Part shown: positions 21,003-32,123 of the stretch, piece by piece | Numbering within the stretch: position 1 is the stretch's first letter | Layout: every line of letters starts with the position of its first letter | DNA from: Alloascoidea africana | Taxonomy: Eukaryota; Ascomycota; Alloascoideomycetes; Alloascoideales; Alloascoideaceae | DNA length: 64,000 nt | Direction: 5' to 3' | Assembly: GCA_030581615.1 (NCBI GenBank) | Contig: JAKTTT010000019.1 | Coordinates: 62,001 to 126,000, forward strand | Notes under the pieces: model-generated | Seen by the model: the letters and a program-made list of their open reading frames with translations, nothing else | Databases searched by the model: none | Told to the model about the DNA's origin: nothing | Made by a program: the position numbers and the translations under genes

Positions 21003-22562
21003 TCAAAAAATTCCATTTCGAATCAACCATTCCTTCCCACTTAAAAACACACCATCGGGATCAACGTCTTCTCGTATTTTTCTGTAGATTTTCAGGTCCG
21101 AACCAAACCAGTCTTCAATCTTGTAAGCGAAACCCTGCATTTCTCCATCCTTTGGCGTTTTTGAAGTTTGCGCCTTGCCGATAAAGTTTTTGGCCCAGTG
21201 AGGTTTCCCACCAGCGGCTCCCACAACTTCTTCAAATGCCTGGAACCATTCGCCATACGGGGTCTTTGTATAAAAAGGTCTGTAAATTGTTGCGTTTAAA
21301 AACAAGGTCAGGTTTTCGTTTGTCGGGGTTGGAGAATACGGCAGTTTCGGGGCATAGGAGAGCAAAGGAACAAGGTTGTTGCCATAAACAGGTCCGATAT
21401 CGTCAACACTACGGGTTTTAAGATCTTGACCCTCAGTGGAGGTCGAATTGGTCATGTTTGAGCATCTGACTTCGATTGGAGCGTGCACAAAAAAGCGTCC
21501 TTGTTGTGCCGCTGTGTGGATAATCTTTTCGAGTTTTATCAAAGTGTCGATTCCATTTGTCAAGGGCAACCCCCATTCGTTAACGTATTGGCTGAAAAGA
21601 CAGTCCATATTCAAACCATCAACACTACCCGTAACAGCATCATCACCCTTGCCATAGGTATCTTCAAGTCCATACTGTCTCTCAAAAACAAATCTTTCAA
21701 TGAAAGGGGTTAGTCGAGGATATATATTTACTGAGATCCAGAGAAGGGTTTCGTAGAAAAGTCGGCCAGACCAAGTTCCGTACCAACTATACCTAGGAGC
21801 AGAAAGCGGTTCATCGGTTTTGTTTGCACGCCATAGTACACATCTGCTTGTATATGGGAACCACCATACTCGGATGAACTCAGAAGAGGTCCAAATTGTG
21901 TCCCAAGTGTCGATTAAACGTTGGAAAGAGATGATTTCCTGGGTTGAGTGGATCTGGAAGGCCGGGATTGCTCGCACGGTGACATGAACGATGATGCCGA
22001 TTTTGCCAAGTGAGAGCAACGCGGCTCTGAAAAGATCTGGATCGGCGTCTTCTGAACATTTACGGGTTCTGCCCTGGGAATCCACTATTGTTATGTCCAC
22101 AACCTGTTGAGACAGAAAGCTGTGGTAGGCACTTGAGCCATGGGTTCCCGTGCTCAGCAACCCGGCAATTGACTGTTCTGAAATGGACCCCAGGTTTTGC
22201 AATGCGAGACCTCTTGATCTAAGCAAGTCGTTCAGCTCGTGGATTCGGATACCGGCCTCGACAGTCACGTCTGTATACAGACCTGAGCTGTGGGGGTTGA
22301 AAGCAAGAGGTTTGTTGAACCGGTCGAGGTTCACTAGCCAGTCGTTGGTCATGGTGAGATCCGAAGGTGAATGGCCTGCTCCTGTAACCATGAGAGTGTG
22401 TCTGTGGACTCGGGCCTCGTTGACGAGGGTCTGGATCTCGCTTAGAGTCTGAGGCTGGAAGTACGCAGCAGGTTTGCAGTAGAAAGTGCCTGCCCAGGTG
22501 CGATGGTAAAGCTTGGGCACCAAGAAGCCCTTGATCTCGGGGGATATCGAGGAATTCGACAT
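21003..22562 (-). CDS. ALO1: D-arabinono-1,4-lactone oxidase
   Basis: 519 aa. The N-terminal FAD-binding domain contains VTGAGHSPSD, whose histidine (residue 64) is the covalent FAD attachment site in this family, and STGTHGSSAYH follows. The C-terminal aldonolactone oxidase domain has the HWAK motif at residues 455-458. Alo1 oxidises D-arabinono-1,4-lactone to D-erythroascorbic acid with release of hydrogen peroxide, the last step of the yeast ascorbate-like antioxidant pathway, and is associated with the mitochondrial outer membrane. It converges with PER1-A (117 bp between stops) and diverges from YOS1 (241 bp between starts). Confidence 0.95.
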   Translation of the reverse strand: MSNSSISPEIKGFLVPKLYHRTWAGTFYCKPAAYFQPQTLSEIQTLVNEARVHRHTLMVTGAGHSPSDLTMTNDWLVNLDRFNKPLAFNPHSSGLYTDVTVEAGIRIHELNDLLRSRGLALQNLGSISEQSIAGLLSTGTHGSSAYHSFLSQQVVDITIVDSQGRTRKCSEDADPDLFRAALLSLGKIGIIVHVTVRAIPAFQIHSTQEIISFQRLIDTWDTIWTSSEFIRVWWFPYTSRCVLWRANKTDEPLSAPRYSWYGTWSGRLFYETLLWISVNIYPRLTPFIERFVFERQYGLEDTYGKGDDAVTGSVDGLNMDCLFSQYVNEWGLPLTNGIDTLIKLEKIIHTAAQQGRFFVHAPIEVRCSNMTNSTSTEGQDLKTRSVDDIGPVYGNNLVPLLSYAPKLPYSPTPTNENLTLFLNATIYRPFYTKTPYGEWFQAFEEVVGAAGGKPHWAKNFIGKAQTSKTPKDGEMQGFAYKIEDWFGSDLKIYRKIREDVDPDGVFLSGKEWLIRNGIF

Positions 22563-22803
22563 GGCTAGAATACTCTATTCCCTTGGGGAAGATTTGCAGT
22601 AACAGTTTCTCCCGGTGACACGGAAGAAGGGGAAAAAGGGACTGGTCAAAAAGGTTTGTTTCTTGGAGGTGGGTTGGTAATCACACGTGACGCGACCGCC
22701 GGGTGAGTGAGTAAGCTGGAGTGTGAGGTGCTGACTCAGCGCGAAAAGAGTCTCACTATCAAAAGTGCCACGATATCGAACAGGCTGTTTGTACCTTTCG
22801 AAC

Positions 22804-23339
22804 ATGTTTGGCCTGGGACGGTTACTCTACGGTATGAACAGATCAGAACACGACAGCACGGAATTAATGGGGGTTTTATGTCAGAGTGCAAGCTAACGTA
22901 GTGGGAAGCAATCATTCTGCTGATAAATTCTGTTGCGGTTCTGAGCGAGGATCGATTTCTGAATAGAAGTAAGCGCGAATGATGGTCACTTTGTGACAAC
23001 CACGACCACAACCATGATCACGATCATTGCGGACAAAGATCATTTTTGACTGATTGACTAACACTAAATGTGGATATGCTGTAGTTGGATGGGGAAGCCA
23101 ACCTGAACCGCAAACATTTGGAGTTGTTCCGGAACAAACTGTGAAGACCAGGCTGGTGAACTTGATCGGTGCTATACGGACGCTACTGAGAAGTGAGTAT
23201 CTATACCAGTACTATAAACCCCCACTTGGTCCGGGAGACGGTTTGGGTTCTGCCGGTACTAACAGCCATCTGTGTATTTGTAGTTCCGCTTATCGCAGTC
23301 AATGCTGTTGTGATAGTCTACGAGCTGTTGTTAGGATGA
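22804..23339 (+). CDS. YOS1: YOS1, ER-to-Golgi transport membrane protein, three introns
   Basis: Exons 22804-22831, 22909-22968, 23085-23192 and 23284-23339 encode 83 aa. The introns (77, 116 and 91 nt) use donors GTATGA, GTAAGC and GTGAGT. Their branch points are GCTAAC, GACTAAC and TACTAAC, with AG acceptors, and every phase matches. The protein reads MFGLGRLLYAIILLIN, VAVLSEDRFLNRIGWG, PEQTVKTRLVNLIG and RTLLRIPLIAVNAVV, ending in VYELLLG, which is Yos1 (human IER3IP1) from end to end. Two membrane segments flank a short loop. Yos1 works with Yip1 and Yif1 in COPII vesicle traffic. It is easily missed because no exon exceeds 36 codons. Confidence 0.95.
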
Positions 23340-23423
23340 ACTGGGAATGAAAAAATAATTTTTATTGATTATAGATGAGGATGCATCGGTTTTAGCGTTT
23401 GTATTTTGTAGGTGTGTGTGAAG

Positions 23424-23432
23424 TATATATAA
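23424..23432 (+). promoter_or_regulatory. TATA box of the thioesterase gene
   Basis: TATATATAA lies 124-132 bp upstream of the ATG at 23556 in an otherwise AT-rich leader. The position is typical for yeast promoters. Confidence 0.6.
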
Positions 23433-23555
23433 GGAATGAAAAATGCTTATCTGGGTGACTCAGCACCAGTCCACACAGACAGACCAAGCTGTACACTCTT
23501 CCAGCAGCCAAGAAACGACAGAGAAACAGATTGATTGATTGACTGATTGTTCGAA

Positions 23556-24200
23556 ATGACCGGAGCCCACAAATCAGCCGAACACGCCCAAATCTTTGAG
23601 AACGAGTACGTCGTGGACCTCCTCGAGAACCGAAACTACAGGCTGATTGATCCTTTTCTTGAGCGGGAGGACGGACACGTCCCCGTCACAGCGGCAACGC
23701 TCTCGGGGCCCGGGCGGATCGCGGAGGAGCCCGTGCTGCTGATCAAGCACTCCGGGAACGAGTGCGACGACGCCGAGCGCTGGAGCGAACTACGAGTCAT
23801 CTACCACCTGGGCGAGGAGCTGTGTGGACACAAGGGGATCGTCCACGGAGGAATACTGGCGACGCTGCTGGACGAGAGCCTCTGCCGGTGCGCGTTCCCG
23901 CTGCTGCCTCATAAGACGGGCGTCACCGCGAAGCTGTCGGTCACGTACCGCGCGCCGACGCCGGCGAACTCGTTCGTCGTGCTCAAGGCGAGCGTCGAGA
24001 AGGTCGAGGGCCGCAAGGCCTTCGTGAAGGGCTGGCTGGAGTTGCTGGGCCCTGTCCAGGGCCACAGCCAGGGCCACAGCCAGGCTTCGAGTGTGCTGGT
24101 AGAGGCCGAGTGCCTGGTGGTGGAGCCGAGGTGGGCGGGTCGGCTGTCGCAGCGGTCCGCAGCACCCGAGGCACCGACAGCTGAGAGTAAATTTGCATAG
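23556..24200 (+). CDS. Hotdog-fold thioesterase-like protein, strongly GC-rich
   Basis: 214 aa from the ATG at 23556. The core motif HKGIVHGGILATLLDES is the PaaI/THEM4-type hotdog signature, with the expected HGG and a following Asp-Glu. Next comes a beta-strand region VTAKLSVTYRAPTPA. Such proteins hydrolyse acyl-CoA thioesters, often in or near mitochondria, but no targeting sequence is obvious and the substrate is unknown. The coding region is roughly two-thirds G+C with many CTG, GCG and GAG codons, whereas neighbours are about 42-45% GC. This suggests a different origin or strong local bias. A short QGHSQGHSQ repeat lies near the C-terminus. Confidence 0.82.
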   Translation: MTGAHKSAEHAQIFENEYVVDLLENRNYRLIDPFLEREDGHVPVTAATLSGPGRIAEEPVLLIKHSGNECDDAERWSELRVIYHLGEELCGHKGIVHGGILATLLDESLCRCAFPLLPHKTGVTAKLSVTYRAPTPANSFVVLKASVEKVEGRKAFVKGWLELLGPVQGHSQGHSQASSVLVEAECLVVEPRWAGRLSQRSAAPEAPTAESKFA

Positions 24201-24364
24201 CGGGTGGACGGGTGTATGCCCGTACACCCATCCCCAACATCATCTCTTCTTTTCTCCCCGTCCACAACACCGTGCTGTCGTTCCTGTTGCTGTTCTTCGT
24301 TCTCAGTTTTCAGCTCACCGCTGCCGAGGACAGATCCGTAGTCTAGCCCGTTGGCCCGTCCGGA

Positions 24365-27121
24365 ATGCCTTCGTTCAATAGATCCATATCACAGTCCGCA
24401 GTGCCTCCAGCACCAGCACCCTCGACTGTGGCCGGCACAGACTCACACTCGCCCCCAGGCTCACAAGACAAGCCCTCAGACCACCGGCGACAGCTCGACC
24501 CCTTCGACGAGATGGTTCCTGAAGACTTCAACTGGGTCATGTCCGACATGGACAAGTTCATCAAAATGGAGGAAGACCCCGTGGATCTCGAGCCGTCCCC
24601 AATAGCAACCTCTTCCGCTGCGCCTGCGACAACCTCACAGTGTAACACAGATCCCACAATGTCTACAACCACTGGAACCCATGCCTCACCTGAAAGCACC
24701 CACGACGACAATGACGATGACGATGATGTCCAGCTATCTTCTCCCACCAAGTTCACCCAATCTCCTCTCGACTTTGATTCCTCTCTCAGACGATTCAGTA
24801 GCGCTGCTGTGCCTCCAGAAACTGAGGTCTCGAATTCTTTCCCAAACACAATCAACCCTTCGGAATTCTTTGGCCAAGGAGACACCCAAAACGACCCCTT
24901 GCAAAAGCAACAGGGCATGGTGATGATGGCTATGATGAGCATGCCTACTGAACCTACCCTTACTACTCACCCTTTTTCAGATCAAGCTCTAAACTCGACA
25001 ATAGTGTCTACATTCGATCTAAAAAACACTCACCCTGATTCCCTGCAGGAAGACGATCAAGAGCAAGACGATGAAGACGATGAAGGAAGTATAGGTTTCA
25101 GCGTAAAGCCAAATTCGGGAAGCTATTTTTTCCCTCGCACAAAGTCGCTAAGGGATTTAAGCCTTCCGAAAACAGACTTTAAAAGTGTCCGAGTCGCAAA
25201 GCCTACCCGAGCCGACTCCCTTAGCTCCAGCCTTTCCAATTCCCTAATCAGAGAAACAAAACTAAAGCGCGGAATACACCAGGACCAGCGAAGATCCTCC
25301 TCCGTTGTCGACTTTAGTGTCGGTGGTTGGGTAGAATCAATGGCTTCAAAATCAAAGGTGGGGAAAGCCGCTGGCGACGCAACCGGAAAATCTTCAACCT
25401 CTAGCAATAATGGGAACGCTAGTCAGACAGAATGTACAAACTGTCACACCAGAACAACCCCCTTATGGAGACGAGATTCCCAGGGTCTTCCCCTATGTAA
25501 TGCATGTGGACTATTTCAAAAACTACATGGAACTAGTCGTCCTCTCTCAATGAAAACTGACGTTATAAAGAAGAGAAATAGTCGAAGATCAAATTCAAAT
25601 TCAAATTCAAATTCAAATGCAAATTCAAATGCAAATGCAAATTCAACATCCACTTCGGTGTCTTCTTCTTTTGGAACCACAAAATTTGGTCTCGAGTCTT
25701 CCTCTGCTCCACTATGGAATAGCTCAATTCAAAATAGTAGACCCATCCCAAGCTCAAAGTTTGGTTCAAGTTCAATATCGAATTCGGCATCCTCCGATAA
25801 TATTAGCGGCTATAGCTATGCGAAAAGAGATTTTTCTAAACAAAACTATCCTGGCTCAGGTAATACCGATGAGAATGGAGGGAAAGTTTCCTTGTTGACC
25901 CTATCGTTTGCGGAATCGACCAGGAAAACGGAAGCACAGCCACCACAGGCACAGATACCCGAACCGACGATTCAAGAATTTCCTGAGATGGCTATGGATA
26001 TTGATTATGAAGTTTTGAACACTTTTCAAGCACACACGGCGCCAAGTTCCTTTAATAATTCATTTGTAGATGTTCAACGACAGTTCAAGCAACAACAATC
26101 CATGTTACAGAGGTCCAGAAATGTTCCTATTCTACCCAAACCTTCAGTATCACAGAACAGTCCGTCTTTACGAACTGGCGTAAAGACACCAAAACCACTT
26201 TCACAATCTCAATTCTCCCAGATACAGCCTCCTCAACAACAGATCCATCAACAGCAAGTTCCGAATTCTGTAGGTGGACTTTGGAATCATTTTGGATTGG
26301 ATATGAATGCTCAGTCTCAGGAAAGTTATTCTCAACTTCAGAGTCCGAAATCTGAAGTGCCCCATGGCAACAGTTTTACAAATTCGCCATCCACTCAAAT
26401 GTTCTCTAACCAGCAAGATAATTTCCATCGACGGGATCGAAGCTTTGGTGATAATAAGACTATCCCCAACTCCACCAGGGCGAGATCATTTGGGGATGCG
26501 AATGCGGGTTTCGATTATACAGGTCGATTCCAATCTCCAATGTCCTTTAATTTTTCGCCTGCTGAGTTTTATGCAGTTCACGAGACTCAACCTGGAATCT
26601 CGAGAAACAATGTCAAACGATGTTCGAAAACACAACAAAAGGCGCTCAAAAGCTTTGGTCATCCACGGTATGAAAAGTATGGATTCGATTCAACAAAAGA
26701 CGATAGCCGTGTTATGGATGAAATTAAGAGGAAAAATAGCATTGTGTCGTCGTCTTCATCTTCATCACCATCTTCATCATCTTCTGCTTCTTCTCCTTAT
26801 AACGTTCGATCTCCTTCAAATGCGAATACTAATTCAAAACCAAGCCATTCAATTTTGACAAGACAATCTCACAATGACAGGCCAGTATGGAATAAAAGCA
26901 ATACATTGAGCCCTAATAGCAGCACAACGAGCTGTGATTTGAATGAAGTTGCAGAGGTTTATAAGAGTATGGATATGTATGGAGAAACAACAACACAAAG
27001 GGAAAAGAAAGATGAGAAGATAAATGACAGGCAACAAAAACCAGAAAAAGAAAGAGAAAATGGCAAAGAGTCTACAAAGTTGGATACTTCTCAATGGGAT
27101 TGGCTAAAACTAGGGTTGTAA
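24365..27121 (+). CDS. GATA zinc-finger nitrogen regulator (AreA/Gln3/Gat1 type)
   Basis: 918 aa. One type IVa GATA finger (C-X2-C-X17-C-X2-[13 protein letters not shown], then [16 protein letters not shown]) near residue 357 is followed by the basic [13 protein letters not shown] tail. The N-terminal region has acidic stretches and a segment ([12 protein letters not shown]) found in AreA/Nit2-like proteins. The extreme C-terminus WDWLKLGL resembles the conserved AreA tail that mediates repression in filamentous fungi. The remainder is low-complexity (Ser, Asn, Gln runs; an SN/AN repeat after the finger). Such factors activate nitrogen catabolite genes when preferred nitrogen is absent. The 164-bp upstream gap separates it from the GC-rich thioesterase. 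Confidence 0.9.
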   Translation: MPSFNRSISQSAVPPAPAPSTVAGTDSHSPPGSQDKPSDHRRQLDPFDEMVPEDFNWVMSDMDKFIKMEEDPVDLEPSPIATSSAAPATTSQCNTDPTMSTTTGTHASPESTHDDNDDDDDVQLSSPTKFTQSPLDFDSSLRRFSSAAVPPETEVSNSFPNTINPSEFFGQGDTQNDPLQKQQGMVMMAMMSMPTEPTLTTHPFSDQALNSTIVSTFDLKNTHPDSLQEDDQEQDDEDDEGSIGFSVKPNSGSYFFPRTKSLRDLSLPKTDFKSVRVAKPTRADSLSSSLSNSLIRETKLKRGIHQDQRRSSSVVDFSVGGWVESMASKSKVGKAAGDATGKSSTSSNNGNASQTECTNCHTRTTPLWRRDSQGLPLCNACGLFQKLHGTSRPLSMKTDVIKKRNSRRSNSNSNSNSNANSNANANSTSTSVSSSFGTTKFGLESSSAPLWNSSIQNSRPIPSSKFGSSSISNSASSDNISGYSYAKRDFSKQNYPGSGNTDENGGKVSLLTLSFAESTRKTEAQPPQAQIPEPTIQEFPEMAMDIDYEVLNTFQAHTAPSSFNNSFVDVQRQFKQQQSMLQRSRNVPILPKPSVSQNSPSLRTGVKTPKPLSQSQFSQIQPPQQQIHQQQVPNSVGGLWNHFGLDMNAQSQESYSQLQSPKSEVPHGNSFTNSPSTQMFSNQQDNFHRRDRSFGDNKTIPNSTRARSFGDANAGFDYTGRFQSPMSFNFSPAEFYAVHETQPGISRNNVKRCSKTQQKALKSFGHPRYEKYGFDSTKDDSRVMDEIKRKNSIVSSSSSSSPSSSSSASSPYNVRSPSNANTNSKPSHSILTRQSHNDRPVWNKSNTLSPNSSTTSCDLNEVAEVYKSMDMYGETTTQREKKDEKINDRQQKPEKERENGKESTKLDTSQWDWLKLGL

Positions 27122-27702
27122 AAACTGATGGAGATGATGAATCTTAAAAATTAATCAAAAGAAAAAAATATATCACAAAAACATTTAAAGGGACAACTCG
27201 GCGTGTATTAATGTGCAAGCCTGTTCTTGATGACTAAGGATCTTTCCTTCTTTTTTTTTTTTTTTTTTTTTGTTTGCCCTCCAAATAAAACATTATATTT
27301 GTTTGTTTCTTTTGTCTGTTTTGTTGCTTTGAAGCTGCTGTTCAGTATTGATTTTGATTTCTTTCCAAGTGTGATTAAAAAAATCTGGGAATTCTTTTTT
27401 TTTTTTGATCGTTATGATTTGTTTCTTCTACTTTTCTGTGTATGCAAACTCTTTTTTTAAATGTTGAGTTTTATACAATTTATACCTAATGCTTTTGAAA
27501 CAACATTTTAAAAAAGTGTCTTAGATTAGATTTAGTGGTTAAAAATGCTACGAAAATTTACTATGAAAAAAAAAAATTACAAAAAAGTACAGTGTTAGTC
27601 TAGTAATGCAGTTTTGATTTTGTTATTGTTATTCATGAGAGTTTTTTTTCTTCGGATCGAAGTTGTTGTTTGATATGTACAATGATAAATAAAAATCAAC
27701 TA
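27122..27702. other. Convergent intergenic region, GATA factor / SUV3
   Basis: 581 bp, very AT-rich, with long T and A runs (22 T near 27250, others near 27390 and 27566). It contains 3' ends only. No gene seen. Confidence 0.5.
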
Positions 27703-30231
27703 TTACCTTCTTCTCCTTGACCTTGACGATGATGGTCTACTATTTCGCGAACTTTCACTTGCCACCAGATCTGAAAAGTTTTTTGTGGTTGATGATGATG
27801 ATGAATTTTTATTATATCGAGAGTTTTCCAGATATTCTGTAAGCATTTGATCAAAGGCATCGGTATTTTTCAACTGTCTTGTATTTCTCGAATGTGAATC
27901 TTTTAAACATTCATCGATTTTCAACTCGCACAGTAATTTCAATTCCGATGCCCCTAATCTATCGGTGAATATCACAGGGAATCGATAACTTAACCAGAGA
28001 TATAATCCCAAAATTGAATGAAGAGCTTCAAACTCATCTAATCGAGATTGAGGATGTGGTCTTGCAAGACTTAGAGTTGTGAAATCGATAGAGCGATGAC
28101 TCATCACATTTATTGCCCTTGAGTTTGAAATTGATTTGCAGAAAAGTACAAATGCATCACAAACAACTGGAATTCGGGTTTTAACTGGGGCATTTAACAA
28201 TGTCAATTGATCGGACCAGAGAAGACCATCAACTCTTCTAAACAATTCAGCAGTGTTGATTTTGTTTGTAATATCGGTTATTGAATAATTTGATGAAGTT
28301 CGAACAAGCTCATCAACAGATCGAAGAATATCCGCCAGTGAGGTGCCTTCTGGGAATTCAGTAATGAATGAGCTAAGTGTATCGTCATCTGGGAAAATTA
28401 CAGCTTTTCGAAGTTGAACAGTTGGAGTTGCCATTGCGCGTTGAATAGCAACCAAATCCGGTTTTTTAAATGCTGTAACTTTACCAATAGTGGGTTCTTC
28501 ATCGTTCATATCCTGTTGTTGTCTAGTCTTGCTCTTGTCGCTTTGTCTTGATGGAGCAACTCTATATCTCCCTGCCCTTCCCGCAATCTGCTTTATATGT
28601 GGAATATCCAAGGGAACCAAATCTTTACCGTTAAATTTCTGCACCGAAGAGAAAATGATTCGTTTGATACTTAGATTCAACCCCATGCCAATCGCATCCG
28701 AGGCAACAAGAACGTCGTATAACCCATTGTTAAAATCTTGGGCCTGTTTTGCACGCGCTTCAGGGGGTAGAGCTCCATAAATGACAGAACATTTGAATTT
28801 GGATTGTTGTTCAATCTCTTTCTTCAATTCAAAAATCTTCCTTTTGGAAAATGCAACCAGACAATCGCCAGGTTTCAACATTCTCTTGATATTGTTCTCT
28901 GAAAACCTAATTTGTTTATCCTCGATTTCCAACGTTGTAAGACGTTTGTAATGCTTCACAATTACTTCGTCCCCTGTAGAAGCAGAAAGCTCTTTGACAA
29001 GATCCACTGTACTTGCCTCACCACAGACGTGAATTTCTCGAGCCTGGACACCTAAAAGTGCTCTGGTCCATGCTGAACCTCGCTCCATATCACCCATCAT
29101 TTGGATCTCATCCAGTACAACCACATCCATTGGCGTATTCGTGCTGATCATTTCCACTGTACCGCTTGAAATGCCTGCTTTGTTCCCGTCCTTGTCGAGA
29201 TCATAAATAATCTCTTCTCCTGTAATCAAATTACACCTTATCCCCTCTGATTGGAACCTTTCATAGATCTCTCTTCCTAGTAATCTCAAAGGTCCAGCGT
29301 AAAACCCCGTTCGAGCCTGTCTCAACCTTTGCAAAGCATGATATGTCTTGCCGCTATTAGTAGGCCCCACATGCATAAATATCTTTCTATGCATTTTTCT
29401 TGTATTTGGGAACCATTCGAGTGGGTATGTCAAGTCCAAACTTACCTGTTCCGTTTTCTCACTATGGATCATTTCATGTGCAGCCAATTTGTCAAAAATA
29501 GCACATGCAATTCTATTAGCAGCATTGGTATTGTTCTCAATCTTGAGAGAATGCAGTATGCTCTGGGGCAAACCCTTGTATGCTAAGTAAAGAATTTGGG
29601 CTGCTTTTCCTAATGGTGGATCAATGATCAGTTCGAGAAGCCTGTTGTGTCCTAGTGATTGAAATAGTCCTTCTGTATCTGATTCTGGCAAAGGAATGCT
29701 GGCTGCTTGCTTTTTTATCATATCTTTCAACATTGGTATGATTCTAAGAGAAGTTTCTCTGCTTATGTTGCCTTTCCATTTTTTCTTTGAACTTGTTTCT
29801 AAACTGTGTGGAATCTCGTACTCTAAATAATATGCAAACTCTTCATCATCTAGTATTGATTTCTCAAAACCATTGTCGGTCGCTTCTTTGTCGATTTCCC
29901 ATTCAAGTACACCTCCAGATCCTTTGGATTTTCGTCTACTGTTCCTGCCACTTTTTATTATCCAATCGTTGCTTAATAAGGCATCTGCTACGGTTGGTAT
30001 GTTGCTGCTCTTCTTTTTCTTCCTTCCCCCAAATGACACTTGTGATCGATGTCTAACAAGGGATAAACTCTGAGTTCTACCATCTTGTGTTGAGACTCTA
30101 CTGAACAGCATCGGTCGCGATGCCGCTGCAAGGAGATGATGAGGACTTGAACGTCCAGGGCATGGCACTGTCAGTAGTAAACGGCCCCAGCACCATACCC
30201 TGGTTTGACTTAATGTCAAGGCCGAATTCAT
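27703..30231 (-). CDS. SUV3: SUV3, mitochondrial ATP-dependent RNA helicase
   Basis: 842 aa. The N-terminus is arginine-rich and lacks acidic residues, as expected for a mitochondrial presequence. Helicase motifs follow: GPTNSGKT (Walker A, residues 289-296), ETxxG-like ITGEEI, DEIQMMGD (motif II, 374-381), SDAIGMGLNL, and QIAGRAGRY (motif VI, 548-556). The C-terminal SUV3 domain is present, ending in a Ser/Arg-rich tail. With the exoribonuclease Dss1 it forms the mitochondrial degradosome that turns over excised introns and faulty RNAs. The ATG at 30231 is the first in frame. Confidence 0.95.
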   Translation of the reverse strand: MNSALTLSQTRVWCWGRLLLTVPCPGRSSPHHLLAAASRPMLFSRVSTQDGRTQSLSLVRHRSQVSFGGRKKKKSSNIPTVADALLSNDWIIKSGRNSRRKSKGSGGVLEWEIDKEATDNGFEKSILDDEEFAYYLEYEIPHSLETSSKKKWKGNISRETSLRIIPMLKDMIKKQAASIPLPESDTEGLFQSLGHNRLLELIIDPPLGKAAQILYLAYKGLPQSILHSLKIENNTNAANRIACAIFDKLAAHEMIHSEKTEQVSLDLTYPLEWFPNTRKMHRKIFMHVGPTNSGKTYHALQRLRQARTGFYAGPLRLLGREIYERFQSEGIRCNLITGEEIIYDLDKDGNKAGISSGTVEMISTNTPMDVVVLDEIQMMGDMERGSAWTRALLGVQAREIHVCGEASTVDLVKELSASTGDEVIVKHYKRLTTLEIEDKQIRFSENNIKRMLKPGDCLVAFSKRKIFELKKEIEQQSKFKCSVIYGALPPEARAKQAQDFNNGLYDVLVASDAIGMGLNLSIKRIIFSSVQKFNGKDLVPLDIPHIKQIAGRAGRYRVAPSRQSDKSKTRQQQDMNDEEPTIGKVTAFKKPDLVAIQRAMATPTVQLRKAVIFPDDDTLSSFITEFPEGTSLADILRSVDELVRTSSNYSITDITNKINTAELFRRVDGLLWSDQLTLLNAPVKTRIPVVCDAFVLFCKSISNSRAINVMSHRSIDFTTLSLARPHPQSRLDEFEALHSILGLYLWLSYRFPVIFTDRLGASELKLLCELKIDECLKDSHSRNTRQLKNTDAFDQMLTEYLENSRYNKNSSSSSTTKNFSDLVASESSRNSRPSSSRSRRRR

Positions 30232-31448
30232 AATGCCCTCCTTTTGAGTCCTCCTGTCTCAGGGTCCTTTGCGATGCTTGACGTTGGTCTGATTTACTGG
30301 TTCTCAAACTATGAAATTTTTGGTGAATAGTGCTTACGTTTTAAATTAGTCAGCATTTGGTTTTTAATGAGAGATCTCAACCTGATGGGAGCAGTAGTGG
30401 ACTAAACACATTCATTTACTAATTGAAACTGATCTCAAATCTTGATAGATTAGCAGCGATTCAATGAATGTGGATAGAAAGTCCCGTTTGCACAAGAGTC
30501 ATAAAATAACTCATTTGGTCCCTACAAGTTCGAGGATGAACATGTTTTACATGGGACAAAAAATGAACAACTTCAAAAGTTCCAAACATTTGGAGTCAAC
30601 GGTTCTCCTGTGATCAAACAGCTTGAAACTCATTCGAAATCAGTTTAAGAAACACATTTTTCTCTTGCTCTCACTCAAATGGTGACTTTTGGATATGGAT
30701 GCCTTGAGAAGAGCAGAAAATCTGTAACCATAACCTGATGACATGAGTTTGAATTTCAAGGGGTTTTACCAAAAAGACTTGCCTCTATTTATTCTCATGG
30801 AGTTGGTTTATTTCAAGTAGTTCTAAACCCTGATGATTTTCCCCGTTGAAAATTGATGTTTCTTGGATGATAAGAAGGCTCGGCTCTTATCCTGACTTGA
30901 TACATGCACGTTTCTGGGATCTTCTACAAGACAAAGATTAACAGTTCTTGAAAATCCAGAATTCTTCACTCGAACCTTCCGCAACTTCTGAAAACATTCT
31001 ACAAAAGATGTTGTGAAATTGAACCTGTTCATGCTTAGTTTCTGTGAGAGGTGATTATAAAGCTATCAAAACCTCAAACCTAAACTGAACTACTCGGAGC
31101 TCTTTACTCTGCAGTACGCTCAGATTCATGGATCGAGGTATTTGAAAACAAAGCAAATAATTGCTCGGAATAGGTATCATTCACTAGAAGAGTGAATGTA
31201 TTGTAGTTGAGATCTTTAGCGGATCGGCTGATATCTCTTTATGTCAGACAAATTAAGGTTCCTCCGAAGGCTTATCAAGGCTAGCGCAAAACATACACCA
31301 AATAACTTCGAAATGAGCACATATCAGATGACAACCCTGCTCTTCTTTTTTTTTGAAATCTGGCTTGAACTACAATAAAAAGATCTTCATGATTGTTTCT
31401 GGTTTCCTGTTATTTACCACGATTTGAAGCCAGTCTTTGTCTATCATA
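30232..31448. other. Divergent promoter region, SUV3 / UPF0643-type gene
   Basis: 1.2 kb of AT-rich sequence between two divergent starts. No credible ORF, tRNA or repeat was found. It is longer than needed for two promoters. Confidence 0.45.
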
Positions 31449-32123
31449 ATGTCTGCCAAAGTAGCGACCGCGAGAATTGAAGATGATGCAAACCTCTTTA
31501 ACCCAGTGCGTACCTACCAAGAAAAAATTGATGTTTCAAGTTTAACATTTATCCAATCTTCGCCATACACAGAACAAGAACATTTACTCGATCTGCGAAG
31601 ACTCTCTGATCCGCTAAAGCTGGTTGCACTGGCGCTTCAACAGTTTGTACCCATTACATCTAGATATCAGTTTGACGAGTATGAAAAATCTTTCCCATTT
31701 GATGATATTCTCGAGGCGATAAGGTTTTTATCGGGGGATAGTGTGTTTGAAGGTGTGGAAAATATGTACATTGTTGCATTTCGATCTTCTTTGAAAGAAG
31801 AAATCAAGGCCAGTAAAGAACACAGGCAAGAGTTGGCAGATATTGATAGAACGTCTCATGTCGAGGCAACCGAATCTGGTGGGCTTTTAAAGTACTGGTT
31901 CGGGGTGCCTGACGATGAAACAGGGATAAACTTGGCAACCTGTCTTTGGCGAAGTAAAGAGGATGCTGTGTTGGGTGGAGGAGGAGAGTTTCACAGAAAT
32001 GCAATGAGGAAGGTTAAAGGTTGGTATGCCTCCTGGTTTATTGAAGAGTACGATTTTTCTATTTCAAAAGGTGCAAAAAGTTATCGTATAGAAAAGAGGA
32101 CTTCACATAGACGGCTTATCTAG
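31449..32123 (+). CDS. UPF0643-type fungal protein of unknown function
   Basis: 224 aa from the ATG at 31449. The segments FNPVRTYQEK near the start and KYWFGVPDDETG, NLATCLWRSKEDA and GGGGEFHRNAM towards the end resemble the fungal UPF0643 family (S. pombe PB2B2.08 type). Members are widespread in ascomycetes and have no established role. The WFG...LWRS arrangement suggests a compact alpha/beta domain. No signal peptide or membrane segment is visible. It is the last clear conventional gene before the gene-poor block. Confidence 0.7.
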   Translation: MSAKVATARIEDDANLFNPVRTYQEKIDVSSLTFIQSSPYTEQEHLLDLRRLSDPLKLVALALQQFVPITSRYQFDEYEKSFPFDDILEAIRFLSGDSVFEGVENMYIVAFRSSLKEEIKASKEHRQELADIDRTSHVEATESGGLLKYWFGVPDDETGINLATCLWRSKEDAVLGGGGEFHRNAMRKVKGWYASWFIEEYDFSISKGAKSYRIEKRTSHRRLI

